Source: a virus. Taken from it: a DNA stretch of 40,170 nucleotides. The notes under the pieces are model-generated. The model made no database searches. It was not told the DNA's origin and saw nothing but the letters and a program-made list of their open reading frames with translations. The position numbers and the translations under genes are program-made. Below are positions 21,783-29,452 of this stretch, piece by piece. The number at the start of each line of letters is the position of its first letter. Position 1 is the first letter of the stretch. Location of the stretch: the IMG/VR virus record IMGVR_UViG_3300022690_000439, positions 1 through 40,170 of that record, one strand, 5' to 3'.

Positions 21783-24251
21783 ATGGCAACTTTTAATTCA
21801 ACACAAAACCAACCGACCCAGGAACATTTTTATCTAGTCGAGGTCGACTTGCCTATTATTATTGGCAAGTGTGAAATAACCGAAGGTATAGAGGGCTTTG
21901 GCACGCCTTTAAGCTGCCCCATACAAGACGGCACCAGCGAAGTAGTAATTAAAACCTATGTTTTTGGCACCAACAACACGCCACTACTACCACAATCACC
22001 CATTTACAAGCACATTGTAGGAATAAGAGAGGACGCCACAGAGTTACGATCTGGCGAAGGGCTGGCCATTAGGGGTGGCGGCTCAGTCACGATAAAAGAC
22101 TTTGTCAAAGACGATCCGAATCTGGAAAGGCTGGCCGCGCAAGCTGTTAAAGATCAGGGTACATTTCTTGGTAAGTGGGAAGCAAGGAATGTTTTCGAGG
22201 GCAAGCCGATAAGAGTTAAAAAATATAGAGTACCAACCACAGGCACATTATCAACTAGTGCGAAAAGTCAATTTTTAACATCCGATAATGATGTATTTAA
22301 GACCTCCAACGGTCTTAATTTTAAAGTTGCCTCTGTTTTGCCGGATGACGCAGAAATCACGCATTACATAACAGACGGCATTAAAAACAATGGTGATGGC
22401 CAATTTACTTTGACATTTAAAGATGAACTTTCACGTATTGAATTTGACAGGGCTCAATATCCATCTAATGAATCCGGCTCGTTAAGATCTAACATAACCG
22501 ATTCCGTAGCCTCAATACCTGTTGATTCGGTAACAGATTGGTTGTCAGAAACCGTTCCTTATGTCGTGCGTATTGAAAATGAATTAATGACAGTACAAAG
22601 CGTATCCAATAACCTAACTGCTTCTGCAACGCTTAACGTTGCAACCCGGGGGGCGAACATCGGGACACCTGATTTTACTACTTTCCTATCGCAAACAAGA
22701 AAATTAGAACACAGCTCGGGCGACGAAGTATTCATTTGCGAATTAGCAGACGATAAAAATATAGCCAATGTGCTTGAAGAAATATTGCTTGATGCAAACA
22801 TGCCTAGCTCTATAATCCCGATTGCCGACTGGTTAACTGAGATTGCGACCTGGCACCCAAGCAACAAAATAAGCACCATATTTTATGAGTCCGAAGATTC
22901 AGACGATGCGTTACTTAGAGTTTTACAGCCTTACATGCTTGATATGTGGTACGAGCCAATCGACAGAGAAATAAAACTCAAGGCAATATCTGAATGGCAG
23001 AAAGCATCAGTAACAGTAACCGAAGGTAAAGAGATAGATTTTCAAAGCCTCAAAACTAATGATGCAGAAAACTTGCGATATAGCAGGGCTTCTATATCGT
23101 TTAATAAGAGATTCATCACCGATCCCGAGGAAGCTGGTAGTTATTCAAATGGCTCTTTCGCGGTCAGAACGGATTTAGAAACAGCGGCTTTCTATGGTGA
23201 TTCGAAGCTTAAACGATTTAATAATTCATCTATCATCGACAGGGACGCCGGGGATCTACTATGCACACGTTATGTTCAAAGATATGGATTATTACCTAAG
23301 AAACATAGCTGGGTTACTCAGGAGCGATTTAGGACATTTAGAACGGGTGACGTGGTAAACATATCGTCACCGGAGACTCAAGGCTTTGACGGTCTTGCTC
23401 AGACTAATTTGCGAGCTCAAATAACAAGAATACAACCGGTTTTAAGAAAAGAGGGCCGAACCTACAGGGTTGAAGCGTTAACTTATCAACCCGCCGCTAC
23501 CGCTGGCGGAGCAACGCCAGTATTTACAATTACGTCAGGCGTTGAGCTTAATTTGTTCATCCAAGCTGGTGCCCCGCCTGACGCTGTTACTGTCACTTTT
23601 ATTCTTGATTCAGGTTTGTTTTCTTCAACTAACAATGTAATAGCAGCAGTAAGGGCGGGTGGTTTCGCGGCCGGTAGTAAAATAATTATTATTTTAAGAA
23701 ATGCAGCAGACTGGCAAGGGAAGGGCGGCAATGGTGGAGGAAGTGAGACGGTTCAAAATGGTGATGACGGCGGCACTGTTTATGATGCCCAAGGAATTGA
23801 TACTGACATACATTTAGGCGGGCCAGATCCAGAAGGCGGAACCGCGATCGGATTTTTACGGGCGCCAGGCGGCGGCGGCGGCAGTGGCAGGAATGATCTT
23901 ACAGGTGGCCCAGAGCCTCAAGCTATACCCCCTGGCGGCGGCGGCGGCGGTGCGGGTTTGGATGCTGGATTTGGCGGCATTTCTTTCGGTTCGGCAACAG
24001 ACGGCGCTAATGGTAACGGAGTAACTGGATTAGGCGGCCCAGGTGGTATAGGGGAAACAACGGCGGGCGATGGCGGTGACGGTGGTGACTGGGGCGACCC
24101 AGGAACTAATGGGCAATCATCCCCGGTAGGTTCTGGTGGTACCGGTGGTGCTGCCGGCAAAGGTATAGTAAAAGGCGGGGCCGTTGTAAAACTATTCGGA
24201 GACACGCCAACAAACTTTATTAACGGTATAGGTGATACTCCCGATCCTTAA
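21783..24251 (+). CDS. Tail tip protein with Gly-rich C-terminus
   Basis: An 822-residue tail hub/receptor-recognition protein. Residues about 1-450 hold hub-like strands; 157-182 carry a double motif QFLTSDNDVFKTSNG; around 560-640 a beta domain (SKIIIILRNAADWQGKGGNGGG) leads into a Gly-rich region to about 800 with five or more poly-Gly runs (GGGGGSGR, PPGGGGGGGAG, GGTGGAAGKG). The pattern 'rG G GG' after a strand domain is common in tail tip C-termini and resembles poly-glycine II adhesins (S16 gp38). Likely contacts the host. Confidence 0.75.
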   Translation: MATFNSTQNQPTQEHFYLVEVDLPIIIGKCEITEGIEGFGTPLSCPIQDGTSEVVIKTYVFGTNNTPLLPQSPIYKHIVGIREDATELRSGEGLAIRGGGSVTIKDFVKDDPNLERLAAQAVKDQGTFLGKWEARNVFEGKPIRVKKYRVPTTGTLSTSAKSQFLTSDNDVFKTSNGLNFKVASVLPDDAEITHYITDGIKNNGDGQFTLTFKDELSRIEFDRAQYPSNESGSLRSNITDSVASIPVDSVTDWLSETVPYVVRIENELMTVQSVSNNLTASATLNVATRGANIGTPDFTTFLSQTRKLEHSSGDEVFICELADDKNIANVLEEILLDANMPSSIIPIADWLTEIATWHPSNKISTIFYESEDSDDALLRVLQPYMLDMWYEPIDREIKLKAISEWQKASVTVTEGKEIDFQSLKTNDAENLRYSRASISFNKRFITDPEEAGSYSNGSFAVRTDLETAAFYGDSKLKRFNNSSIIDRDAGDLLCTRYVQRYGLLPKKHSWVTQERFRTFRTGDVVNISSPETQGFDGLAQTNLRAQITRIQPVLRKEGRTYRVEALTYQPAATAGGATPVFTITSGVELNLFIQAGAPPDAVTVTFILDSGLFSSTNNVIAAVRAGGFAAGSKIIIILRNAADWQGKGGNGGGSETVQNGDDGGTVYDAQGIDTDIHLGGPDPEGGTAIGFLRAPGGGGGSGRNDLTGGPEPQAIPPGGGGGGAGLDAGFGGISFGSATDGANGNGVTGLGGPGGIGETTAGDGGDGGDWGDPGTNGQSSPVGSGGTGGAAGKGIVKGGAVVKLFGDTPTNFINGIGDTPDP

Positions 24252-24259
24252 AGCTTACT

Positions 24260-24280
24260 AGCCCCTTAATTGGGGCTTTT
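24260..24280 (+). terminator. Terminator of late operon
   Basis: AGCCCC (24260-24265), loop TTAATT, GGGGCT (24272-24277) and TTTT. It ends rightward late transcription just before the convergent early genes. On the minus strand there is no T tract. Confidence 0.88.
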
Positions 24281-24300
24281 GTTAACCATGCAAGGCGTAA

Positions 24301-24942
24301 TTAAGCCCAATACTGAATTGTCCTCTTTGCGTATTGAATGGTCGGCGTCCTAGTTTGCCATTGGTCCGGAATTGATTTTCCTGTTTTTACTTGGTCTATC
24401 CACCACGGTGAATATTTAAAGCCTATTCGAATTTCGCTAAATGTGCCATCACCATTTAAAGTAATTCGTCGATAAATTGGATAGTACAAAAACCTTGATC
24501 TAATTAATCCTTTTTGAATGTATGTTTTTCTAGGTAGCTTTTTGACCAATACTGGCGTTGGTGTGGATGTTGATCTTATATCGGTATCATCGAAAGAAGT
24601 TGAATTGACCAAAATTTCTTTTACGTCACCTGGGCTAATGCCATAACCGGCATACCTAAGATTATTTGCGGGGTTTCTAATTACATTCCATACCAATGAT
24701 ATTCTAAGTCGCCCCCAGCTATTTTCGCGGATCATCTTCTCAATATACCAAGGCGCGCCGTAAAAACTATCCTCGTCGTTATCCCAAAGCCAAAGAAGTC
24801 TTGGCAGGTTTTTCTTGTTTCGTTTGAATGCGACAATTTGAGGGATTGGCACGACAACAAACCCGATAACTATCAGAGCGATTCTTGCGACAATCATAAC
24901 AAAGAAGTTTAACCAGCCAAAAGCGTACTTTAATTTAATCAT
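24301..24942 (-). CDS. DUF7338-like membrane protein
   Basis: A 213-residue protein with N-terminal membrane segments (about 8-40) and the pattern LPRLLWLWDNDEDSFYGAPWYIEK ... LVWNVIRNPANNLRYAGYG ... RIGFKYSPWW, which I associate with the DUF7338 family of phage proteins. Function unknown. It is the last gene of the leftward unit. The SD is AGGAAGTAAAAAT. Confidence 0.65.
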   Translation of the reverse strand: MIKLKYAFGWLNFFVMIVARIALIVIGFVVVPIPQIVAFKRNKKNLPRLLWLWDNDEDSFYGAPWYIEKMIRENSWGRLRISLVWNVIRNPANNLRYAGYGISPGDVKEILVNSTSFDDTDIRSTSTPTPVLVKKLPRKTYIQKGLIRSRFLYYPIYRRITLNGDGTFSEIRIGFKYSPWWIDQVKTGKSIPDQWQTRTPTIQYAKRTIQYWA

Positions 24943-24990
24943 ATTTTTACTTCCTATTCGATTTGTGGTGTATGTAAAATGAATGCTATC

Positions 24991-25011
24991 ATCAGGGCTG
25001 TTACCCCTGAT
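24991..25011 (-). other. Intercistronic hairpin
   Basis: ATCAGGG (24991-24997), CTGTTAC loop, CCCTGAT (25005-25011): a perfect 7-bp stem at the stop of the nuclease gene. No U tract follows on the transcribed strand, so processing, translation control or weak termination are alternatives. Confidence 0.4.
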
Positions 25012-25279
25012 TAATGGCTATCACATCATCAATACAGTTGATAATTTTGTATTCACCTTGCCATAATTCTTTGAATTTTAATTCTCCAGTTGTTAGCTTT
25101 TGTGCACTAATCGGTTTTTCGCCGTCCTTTATTTCTACGACAATGGTTTTTCCATTTTTGCTAACAATAATATCAGCGCAATTTTTTAACTGACTAATGA
25201 TTAATACTGACCAGCCAAGATCACGAAAAGCTTTAACTATTTCAGGCTGATTTTTATCAACCCTTGCATTTCTCATCAT
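25001..25279 (-). CDS. VRR-NUC-like nuclease
   Basis: 92 residues from ATG 25279, which overlaps the upstream stop (ATGA) and has AAGGTG 9 bases ahead; a GTG at 25291 is less likely. RNARVDKNQPEIVKAFRDLGWSV (about 3-25) and later ADIIVSKNGKTIVVEIKDGEK with Asp, Glu and Lys (D-x-n-ExK) fit a PD-(D/E)xK fold of the VRR-NUC/small-resolvase kind. Probably resolves branched DNA or processes replication intermediates. Confidence 0.75.
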   Translation of the reverse strand: MMRNARVDKNQPEIVKAFRDLGWSVLIISQLKNCADIIVSKNGKTIVVEIKDGEKPISAQKLTTGELKFKELWQGEYKIINCIDDVIAINQG

Positions 25280-25557
25280 AAGTTTAAACACCTTTTTGTT
25301 TGATCTAACAACTCTTGCTCAGTGCCAAAGTTACTTTCAAATGATTCCCTTCCAGCATGGACCGCTTCGCCGTTATTACCCGTTCTATGATGAAAGGGGC
25401 ACAATGGTATTGTTTCATAGTTACTTGCGCGTTTTGACAGGGTTCCGTTGCCAACGTGGTGTATTTCTGCCGGAGTCCCTTCAAATCCAAGATTACAGCA
25501 AACAATACAACCCAAACCGGCAACCTTGCTTAAATATTTACTTTCTGCTTTTTTCAT
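25276..25557 (-). CDS. Ref-like HNH nuclease
   Basis: A 93-residue product: YLSKVAGLGCIVCCNLGFEG ... AEIHHVGNGTLSKRASNYETIPLCPFHHR ... AVHAGRESFESNFGTEQELL. Cys17/Cys20 and Cys53/His56/His57 would bind zinc, and His33-His34 make up the HNH active site. The layout is that of RecA-dependent nucleases of the P1 Ref type (PF16786), frequent beside DUF1367 and nin-region genes. Start overlaps the methyltransferase stop. Confidence 0.78.
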   Translation of the reverse strand: MKKAESKYLSKVAGLGCIVCCNLGFEGTPAEIHHVGNGTLSKRASNYETIPLCPFHHRTGNNGEAVHAGRESFESNFGTEQELLDQTKRCLNL

Positions 25558-25570
25558 TTCATCAACCTAT
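25554..25570. repeat. 17-bp direct repeat, left copy (methyltransferase boundary)
   Basis: TCATTTCATCAACCTAT occurs here and at 26261-26277, at both ends of the methyltransferase gene. On the coding strand it spells the RLMK end of the upstream gene, stop, and the next ATG. Start-to-start distance is 707 bases. Confidence 0.85.
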
Positions 25571-26264
25571 TTTTTGCTATTTCAAAGTAAGCTTCATCCA
25601 TTTCAATGCCGGTAAAGTCACGGCTTAGGTTTCTAGCAGCAATTGGTGTGGTACCGCCACCAAAACAAAAGTCCACAACATGATCGCCCTCATTGGTATA
25701 TGACTTTATTAGCCACTCCATGAACTCAACAGGCTTTTGGGTTGGGTGGTAACTGCCTTTTTGTTTGTCGCTAGAGAATTTTTGAACACTCCTAGGGTAT
25801 CGACTTGTTGATGAGTAGTCGGTTTTAACTATGCTCTTGCCATAACATTCAGATTGAACAGGCTTTCTTTTTGTGGAAACCATTTTGTGCCCGTGCGTCA
25901 TTTGAGGGTTAAATGTTGGCAGCTTGTTGTAGAATACAAGCGCTGTTTCGTGCGCCCTAAGTGGCATCTTTTTAGCATTAAGAAATCCAGTAGCGTTGGG
26001 TTTCTCCCATACCAGATCATATTTAAACATGGGCAAGTTACTGCAGGTTAATACGCTGGTAAATGGTTGAGCACAAGTAAGTACGATAACGCCACGAGGC
26101 TTAATTATCCGTTTTAATTGTTCCCACATTAACTCGAGGTCAATAATTGAATCCCATTTACAGCGAGTGGTACCGTAAGGTGGATCGGCTAACACCATAT
26201 CGATACTGCAGTCTGGTATTTCTTTCATTCGCTCGAGGCAATCGCCTAGCATTAAATTAATCAT
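25554..26264 (-). CDS. Beta-class DNA methyltransferase, copy 1
   Basis: A 236-residue protein. Catalytic motif ADPPYG is N-terminal (27-30 DPPY) and AdoMet motif I (DFCFGGGTT, about 198-206) is C-terminal, which is the beta order of N6-adenine/N4-cytosine enzymes. HPTQKP and ATGFLNAKKMP are also seen. Motif I reads FCFGGGTT instead of the usual FxGSGTT but keeps the key glycines. It shares about two thirds of residues with the copy at 29453. Methylates the phage genome, probably to evade restriction. Confidence 0.85.
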   Translation of the reverse strand: MINLMLGDCLERMKEIPDCSIDMVLADPPYGTTRCKWDSIIDLELMWEQLKRIIKPRGVIVLTCAQPFTSVLTCSNLPMFKYDLVWEKPNATGFLNAKKMPLRAHETALVFYNKLPTFNPQMTHGHKMVSTKRKPVQSECYGKSIVKTDYSSTSRYPRSVQKFSSDKQKGSYHPTQKPVEFMEWLIKSYTNEGDHVVDFCFGGGTTPIAARNLSRDFTGIEMDEAYFEIAKNRLMK

Positions 26265-26277
26265 TTCATCAACCTAT
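26261..26277. repeat. 17-bp direct repeat, right copy
   Basis: TCATTTCATCAACCTAT, identical to 25554-25570. Here it spans the stop of the gene ending at 26261 and the methyltransferase start. Recombination between the copies would remove the gene exactly and keep the ATGA coupling. Confidence 0.85.
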
Positions 26278-26464
26278 ATTTATTTAAGTACTCTTTAAAC
26301 TTTGCGTGAACTTCAGGGTTTAACTCCCTGTCCAGTTCAGATTTAACGGATTGCTTGCTTATCTGCCCGTTCTTAACTTTCCTGATAAGCATTGCAGCAT
26401 GTCTTTCTAGCTCAAGATCGTCTCGTTCCTGTTTGGTTAGAAGCGCTAAGTTAAATTTACTCAT
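26261..26464 (-). CDS. Small helical protein
   Basis: A 67-residue, highly charged helical protein (LLTKQERDDLELERHAAMLIRKVKNGQISKQSVKSELDREL), ending YRLMK like the methyltransferase ends NRLMK. Overlaps the DUF1367 gene by ATGA. Small proteins of this kind are often cro/nin-type accessory proteins; no family is recognised. Confidence 0.6.
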   Translation of the reverse strand: MSKFNLALLTKQERDDLELERHAAMLIRKVKNGQISKQSVKSELDRELNPEVHAKFKEYLNKYRLMK

Positions 26465-27048
26465 GTAAAGTTCAGCAAGTTAATTGCCGCCTCCTCTGCT
26501 TCGTGCTCTGAATTAAATGATCGGGACAAAACGAAACGCCAACAAACATTGAAAACAGATTTGTAAAGTTCTCTAAACTCAAATTCATCCATTTTGGCAA
26601 AGTTTATTGATTTGGCAACTTGTTCTTTCCCGGTCGGAGTGTTGTGTTCCTCAAAAAATCCAGCCTCTTTAATGGCCCACTTTCTGAAAACATCAAACGA
26701 CTTATAAATATTATCAATGCTTTGCTTTCGGTGATCGATTTCCGACTTTAAAAAGTCGCGGCCAACTTGAAGGAAATAGCCGTTATTGCCACTGTGATCA
26801 TCAAGCATCTTGAATATTTTTTTAGATAGTTCGCGTTCTGACTTTGAGATAAAACCGCCTTCAGGTTCCCAATAATCAAAAGCCAGATTCAAAAGGGCAA
26901 ATAAACGTTTGTGATTTTCATAGCTTCTAACCTGGCTAAACTTGCCAGTGATCAAAGCGCCAAGTTTCCACTTGTTGTATATTTCCCGATCGTGGTCGGT
27001 ATGCGGGACCAAACCCGCACTTGTTTTGATGAAAGACAATTCAGCCAT
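26461..27048 (-). CDS. DUF1367 protein
   Basis: A 195-residue protein. LSFIKTSAGLVPHTDHDREIYNKWKLGALITGKFSQVRSYENHKRLFALLNLAFDYW is the DUF1367 signature (PF07105; 'g.lvP.......~k.G..~~v....~R....hr~~faLln'). The family is frequent in nin-like regions next to recombination and nuclease genes and is poorly understood. Start MAELS behind a weak site. It is coupled to the next small gene. Confidence 0.8.
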   Translation of the reverse strand: MAELSFIKTSAGLVPHTDHDREIYNKWKLGALITGKFSQVRSYENHKRLFALLNLAFDYWEPEGGFISKSERELSKKIFKMLDDHSGNNGYFLQVGRDFLKSEIDHRKQSIDNIYKSFDVFRKWAIKEAGFFEEHNTPTGKEQVAKSINFAKMDEFEFRELYKSVFNVCWRFVLSRSFNSEHEAEEAAINLLNFT

Positions 27049-27086
27049 TATCTACGCCTTTTTATTTCGGCTATTGCATTGTTAAG

Positions 27087-27236
27087 TTAATTTTCCAAAA
27101 GAACAACCTGATCTTCTAGGTTTTTAACCATATCTATCAACTTGCTTTTCTCAACGCTGAGAAAGTTACCGCAACAACTTTGTTTAATTATTTCGCTAGC
27201 TTTCATTGGCGTTATCCCTTGGTTGTTATTAATCAT
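27087..27236 (-). CDS. 49-residue small protein
   Basis: ATG 27236 overlaps the upstream stop (AAATGATT). An alternative start at 27206 has a ribosome site, AAGGGATAACGCCA. The core MKASEIIKQSCCGNFLSVEKSKLIDMVKNLEDQVVLLEN is helical with a Cys-Cys pair. Function unknown. Confidence 0.45.
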   Translation of the reverse strand: MINNNQGITPMKASEIIKQSCCGNFLSVEKSKLIDMVKNLEDQVVLLEN

Positions 27237-27517
27237 TTAACTTCTCGACAAATATTGAATGCTTCGGCTAGCGCATCGTCAGAATCAAATCGGCCCTCGT
27301 CCTCTTCCATAGACGATATTCGTTGAATTGCATATTCAAGCTCAGCTATGCGCTCTTGATTGGCATCGTAATCATTGAATGCGTTATAGCAATACCTGCA
27401 TTGCTCAGTATTCATCGACAGAGCAAATGACGGGCTTTGCTTGGGCCCAAACACATCACTCTTTTTAATATCAGTCATTCGCCTAGCTCCTGTAATATTG
27501 ATTTTTTTAGTATTCAT
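27233..27517 (-). CDS. Hypothetical protein with Cys motif
   Basis: 94 residues from ATG 27517 (SD AAAGGAACAATAGCA), or 81 from ATG 27478, which has the stronger site AGGAGCTAGGCGA. Contains QCRYCYNAF, a CxxC pair, then an acidic helix. Two plausible starts in one frame may both be used. It might bind zinc; no family recognised. Confidence 0.6.
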   Translation of the reverse strand: MNTKKINITGARRMTDIKKSDVFGPKQSPSFALSMNTEQCRYCYNAFNDYDANQERIAELEYAIQRISSMEEDEGRFDSDDALAEAFNICREVK

Positions 27518-27590
27518 TGCTATTGTTCCTTTGCTGATTTGGACATTGGCTATCTCGATTGCCGCTTAACTTAATTGATAAGTGGCAATT

Positions 27591-27869
27591 TTATTTCATA
27601 ATTCCGACGTTCATACCAAAAACTGAAATTAACTTTTTAGTTGTTGACTTGCGGGACTCAATTCTTTCTTGATCGCGGCATATAACACAACGATAAGCTG
27701 TTGATGACATTAAAGCCATATGATCGCCGCATTTCCTATCGGGATAAAAATACAGCAAATCCAGCGAAAGCGCTTCAACACCACCTCTTGGTAATTCCTT
27801 CATTTGACTTTTTGTTAATTTACGCCAATCCGCTTTTAGGTGATGATTTGTTCGATTACCTTTTGGCAT
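27591..27869 (-). CDS. Small zinc-ribbon-like protein
   Basis: 92 residues from ATG 27869 (MPKGNRTNHH...). The frame extends upstream only to a TTG without a site; GGAATTAAC precedes this ATG. A Cys/His cluster, RKCGDHMAL ... YRCVICRDQERIESR, fits a zinc ribbon of the type found in small phage nucleases and DNA-binding proteins. It starts one base after the Dam-like gene stops. Confidence 0.6.
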   Translation of the reverse strand: MPKGNRTNHHLKADWRKLTKSQMKELPRGGVEALSLDLLYFYPDRKCGDHMALMSSTAYRCVICRDQERIESRKSTTKKLISVFGMNVGIMK

Positions 27870-27870
27870 G

Positions 27871-28725
27871 TTAATTCCACACCATAATTTCAACCGTGTT
27901 TCGGCCTTTCTTTTTAGTCGACGCGCATCTGTCGGTTGTTGTTTTTAATATTCTAACTTTATACTTTTTGATCCAAGCATCCAGCTCATGGTTTTTTATA
28001 TCGTTCGCTATTAGCTGATTAAAATAAACAAACTTGGTGTCAGACTCGACAGCGAGATCTATTTTATTAAACAGTGCTATATCTTGTTTCTCAGCCCATC
28101 CAGTAGACTCGTTATAGGTTGCCGTAGTGTTTGAGTAGGGAGGATCGATTAATACAAGATCGAAATCGCAAAAATTTATATCCGAGTAGTTCATATTAAC
28201 AAAGTTAATATACCTGCCTTTTATTGCGCGTTGATAGTTCGATAGTTTGCTTTTCATTCTTTTGTTAAAGCTGGATCTGTTTTTGCCAAAGGGCATATTG
28301 AAACCGCCTTTTAGATTGAACCTAAGCTGGTTATTAAATGAATTTGTCATTAGTAAATAAAGCTTATCCGCGCTAGGGGATTCGTTATATTCTCGCCTCA
28401 AATCCAAAAATGCAGGCTCGTTTATTTTTGACATCCCTCTATTATCGAACTCTGAAGATATTGACTCAACGGTTATCAATCCAGACTGTACCGCAAGGTG
28501 AAGCCCAATGACTTTATTAGAAATATCACTAGCGGTAATACTCCACGCTTTAGGTAATTTTGATATTAAATCACCGCCGCCAACAAATGGATCTAACACT
28601 TTTAAGTTTTTATCTGCGGCACGAGGCAGTACTTCGAAAAGCTCTTTTAAATAACGATGCTTTGAACCGGTATAATTAAACGGGTTTGAATATTCCGCTT
28701 TCAGGTATTCGGGTTTTATATTCAT
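27871..28725 (-). CDS. Dam-like DNA adenine methyltransferase
   Basis: A 284-residue alpha-class (D12) enzyme: NPFNYTGSKHRYLKEL (14-29) as in Dam NyfkY.GgK, AdoMet motif VLDPFVGGGDL (about 43-53), and catalytic LIDPPYSNT (DPPY near 193). Length is normal for this group. It would methylate adenine, for example GATC in Dam, but specificity cannot be read here. The third methyltransferase in the leftward unit. Confidence 0.85.
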   Translation of the reverse strand: MNIKPEYLKAEYSNPFNYTGSKHRYLKELFEVLPRAADKNLKVLDPFVGGGDLISKLPKAWSITASDISNKVIGLHLAVQSGLITVESISSEFDNRGMSKINEPAFLDLRREYNESPSADKLYLLMTNSFNNQLRFNLKGGFNMPFGKNRSSFNKRMKSKLSNYQRAIKGRYINFVNMNYSDINFCDFDLVLIDPPYSNTTATYNESTGWAEKQDIALFNKIDLAVESDTKFVYFNQLIANDIKNHELDAWIKKYKVRILKTTTDRCASTKKKGRNTVEIMVWN

Positions 28726-29084
28726 AATGACTTGCCTATTCTTGATATATTACCAACTAAGCGACCACGTTCCTGCTTTAGCAATCCAATTTTTTTCTTG
28801 GCTTTGTATGCGCCAATACAATTTTTACAGCCATACACGTTAATGGCCTCATCGAATGCTGAATAATCTCCATGCTCACTATTGGACTTTACCCACTCAT
28901 AAGCAGCATAAAGACAGCTTTCCTTTTGCCCGTTTCCATGATCGATTGAGAGCCTTCCGTTTTCGAAGTCTTCATCTTCTGGCCCGTGGCACTTTTCTAA
29001 GTTTATTTCTCGCTGACCTTTTAAATCTTTTATTTCATCGGATATCTCGCCGATTCTAATTGCTAACTTTTCAAGTTTTGTCAT
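28722..29084 (-). CDS. Coiled-coil protein with CxxC
   Basis: A 120-residue protein. Helical ends (LAIRIGEISDEIKDLKGQRE and IGLLKQERGRLVGNISRIGKSL) flank a centre with KESCLYAAYEWV and YGCKNCIGAYKAKKK. Start behind GAGGTAATTATAGC. Similar proteins occur in nin-like regions; unknown function. Coupled to the Dam-like gene (ATGA). Confidence 0.6.
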   Translation of the reverse strand: MTKLEKLAIRIGEISDEIKDLKGQREINLEKCHGPEDEDFENGRLSIDHGNGQKESCLYAAYEWVKSNSEHGDYSAFDEAINVYGCKNCIGAYKAKKKIGLLKQERGRLVGNISRIGKSL

Positions 29085-29117
29085 GCTATAATTACCTCGA
29101 TATTTAGTTAATTAATT

Positions 29118-29140
29118 ATCCCGTTGGCGCGGGATTTTTT
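29118..29140 (+). terminator. Terminator-like hairpin facing against the early unit
   Basis: ATCCCG (29118-29123), TTGGCG, CGGGAT (29130-29135), then TTTTT on the plus strand. All flanking genes lie on the minus strand, so this would stop antisense transcription; for the operon it offers a hairpin with only AATTAATT behind it. Confidence 0.55.
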
Positions 29141-29318
29141 ACGCCTTTAATAACGCTGCTTTTTCTGCATTTTCCATATACTCGCAAAACTTATCAGCTG
29201 TCATTAAGATCATGTCAGGTCGGCTTTTGCTTTTGATTATCACTTTACCGCTAGCTTGAACTTCGTTAAATACCTTTGAGCTGTTGATTCTAAGCTCTGT
29301 TGGCGTGAATGTAGCCAT
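29139..29318 (-). CDS. Phd/YefM-like small protein
   Basis: 59 residues from ATG 29318 behind GAGGGTAAATCA. MATFTPTELRINSSKVFNEVQASGKVIIKSKSRPDMILMTADKF follows the Phd/YefM N-terminal pattern ('~t~~elr~~~~~vl~~v~~~g~viit~~g~p~~vlvs~~~y'). No toxin gene follows. It may serve as a phage DNA-binding repressor or antitoxin mimic. First gene behind its own promoter at 29348-29377. Confidence 0.6.
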   Translation of the reverse strand: MATFTPTELRINSSKVFNEVQASGKVIIKSKSRPDMILMTADKFCEYMENAEKAALLKA

Positions 29319-29347
29319 TGATTTACCCTCTTTTTGAATGTCTAAAT

Positions 29348-29377
29348 ATAATAATGCGTAATGTACGTTATAGTCAA
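29348..29377 (-). promoter_or_regulatory. Promoter with palindromic operator
   Basis: On the minus strand TTGACT (29377-29372), an 18-base spacer and TATTAT (29353-29348). In the spacer lies an imperfect palindrome, TAACGTACATTA (29370-29359; four of six arm positions pair), suitable for autoregulation by the Phd-like product 30 bases downstream. Confidence 0.65.
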
Positions 29378-29402
29378 GATGTATTTATTAAGCCCCATAC
29401 AT

Positions 29403-29424
29403 TAAAAAACCGCTCTATGCGGCT
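29403..29424 (-). terminator. Terminator after second methyltransferase
   Basis: On the minus strand AGCCGC-ATAGA-GCGGTT (one G-U pair) is followed by TTTTAA. It separates methyltransferase copy 2 from the promoter of the Phd-like gene. The 134-base gap 29319-29452 therefore holds a terminator, a promoter and an operator. Confidence 0.65.
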
Positions 29425-29452
29425 AATGTTAATCGGTTAAGTGATGTTTATT

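Noticed and set aside
23918-24205. Long opposite-strand frame, Pro-rich
   Set aside because: It mirrors the Gly-rich codons (GGC read as GCC/CCG) of the tail tip gene; a composition shadow.
26261-26464. Fusion of small protein and methyltransferase because both end RLMK
   Set aside because: The shared ending is due to the 17-bp direct repeat at the gene junction; the proteins are otherwise unrelated.
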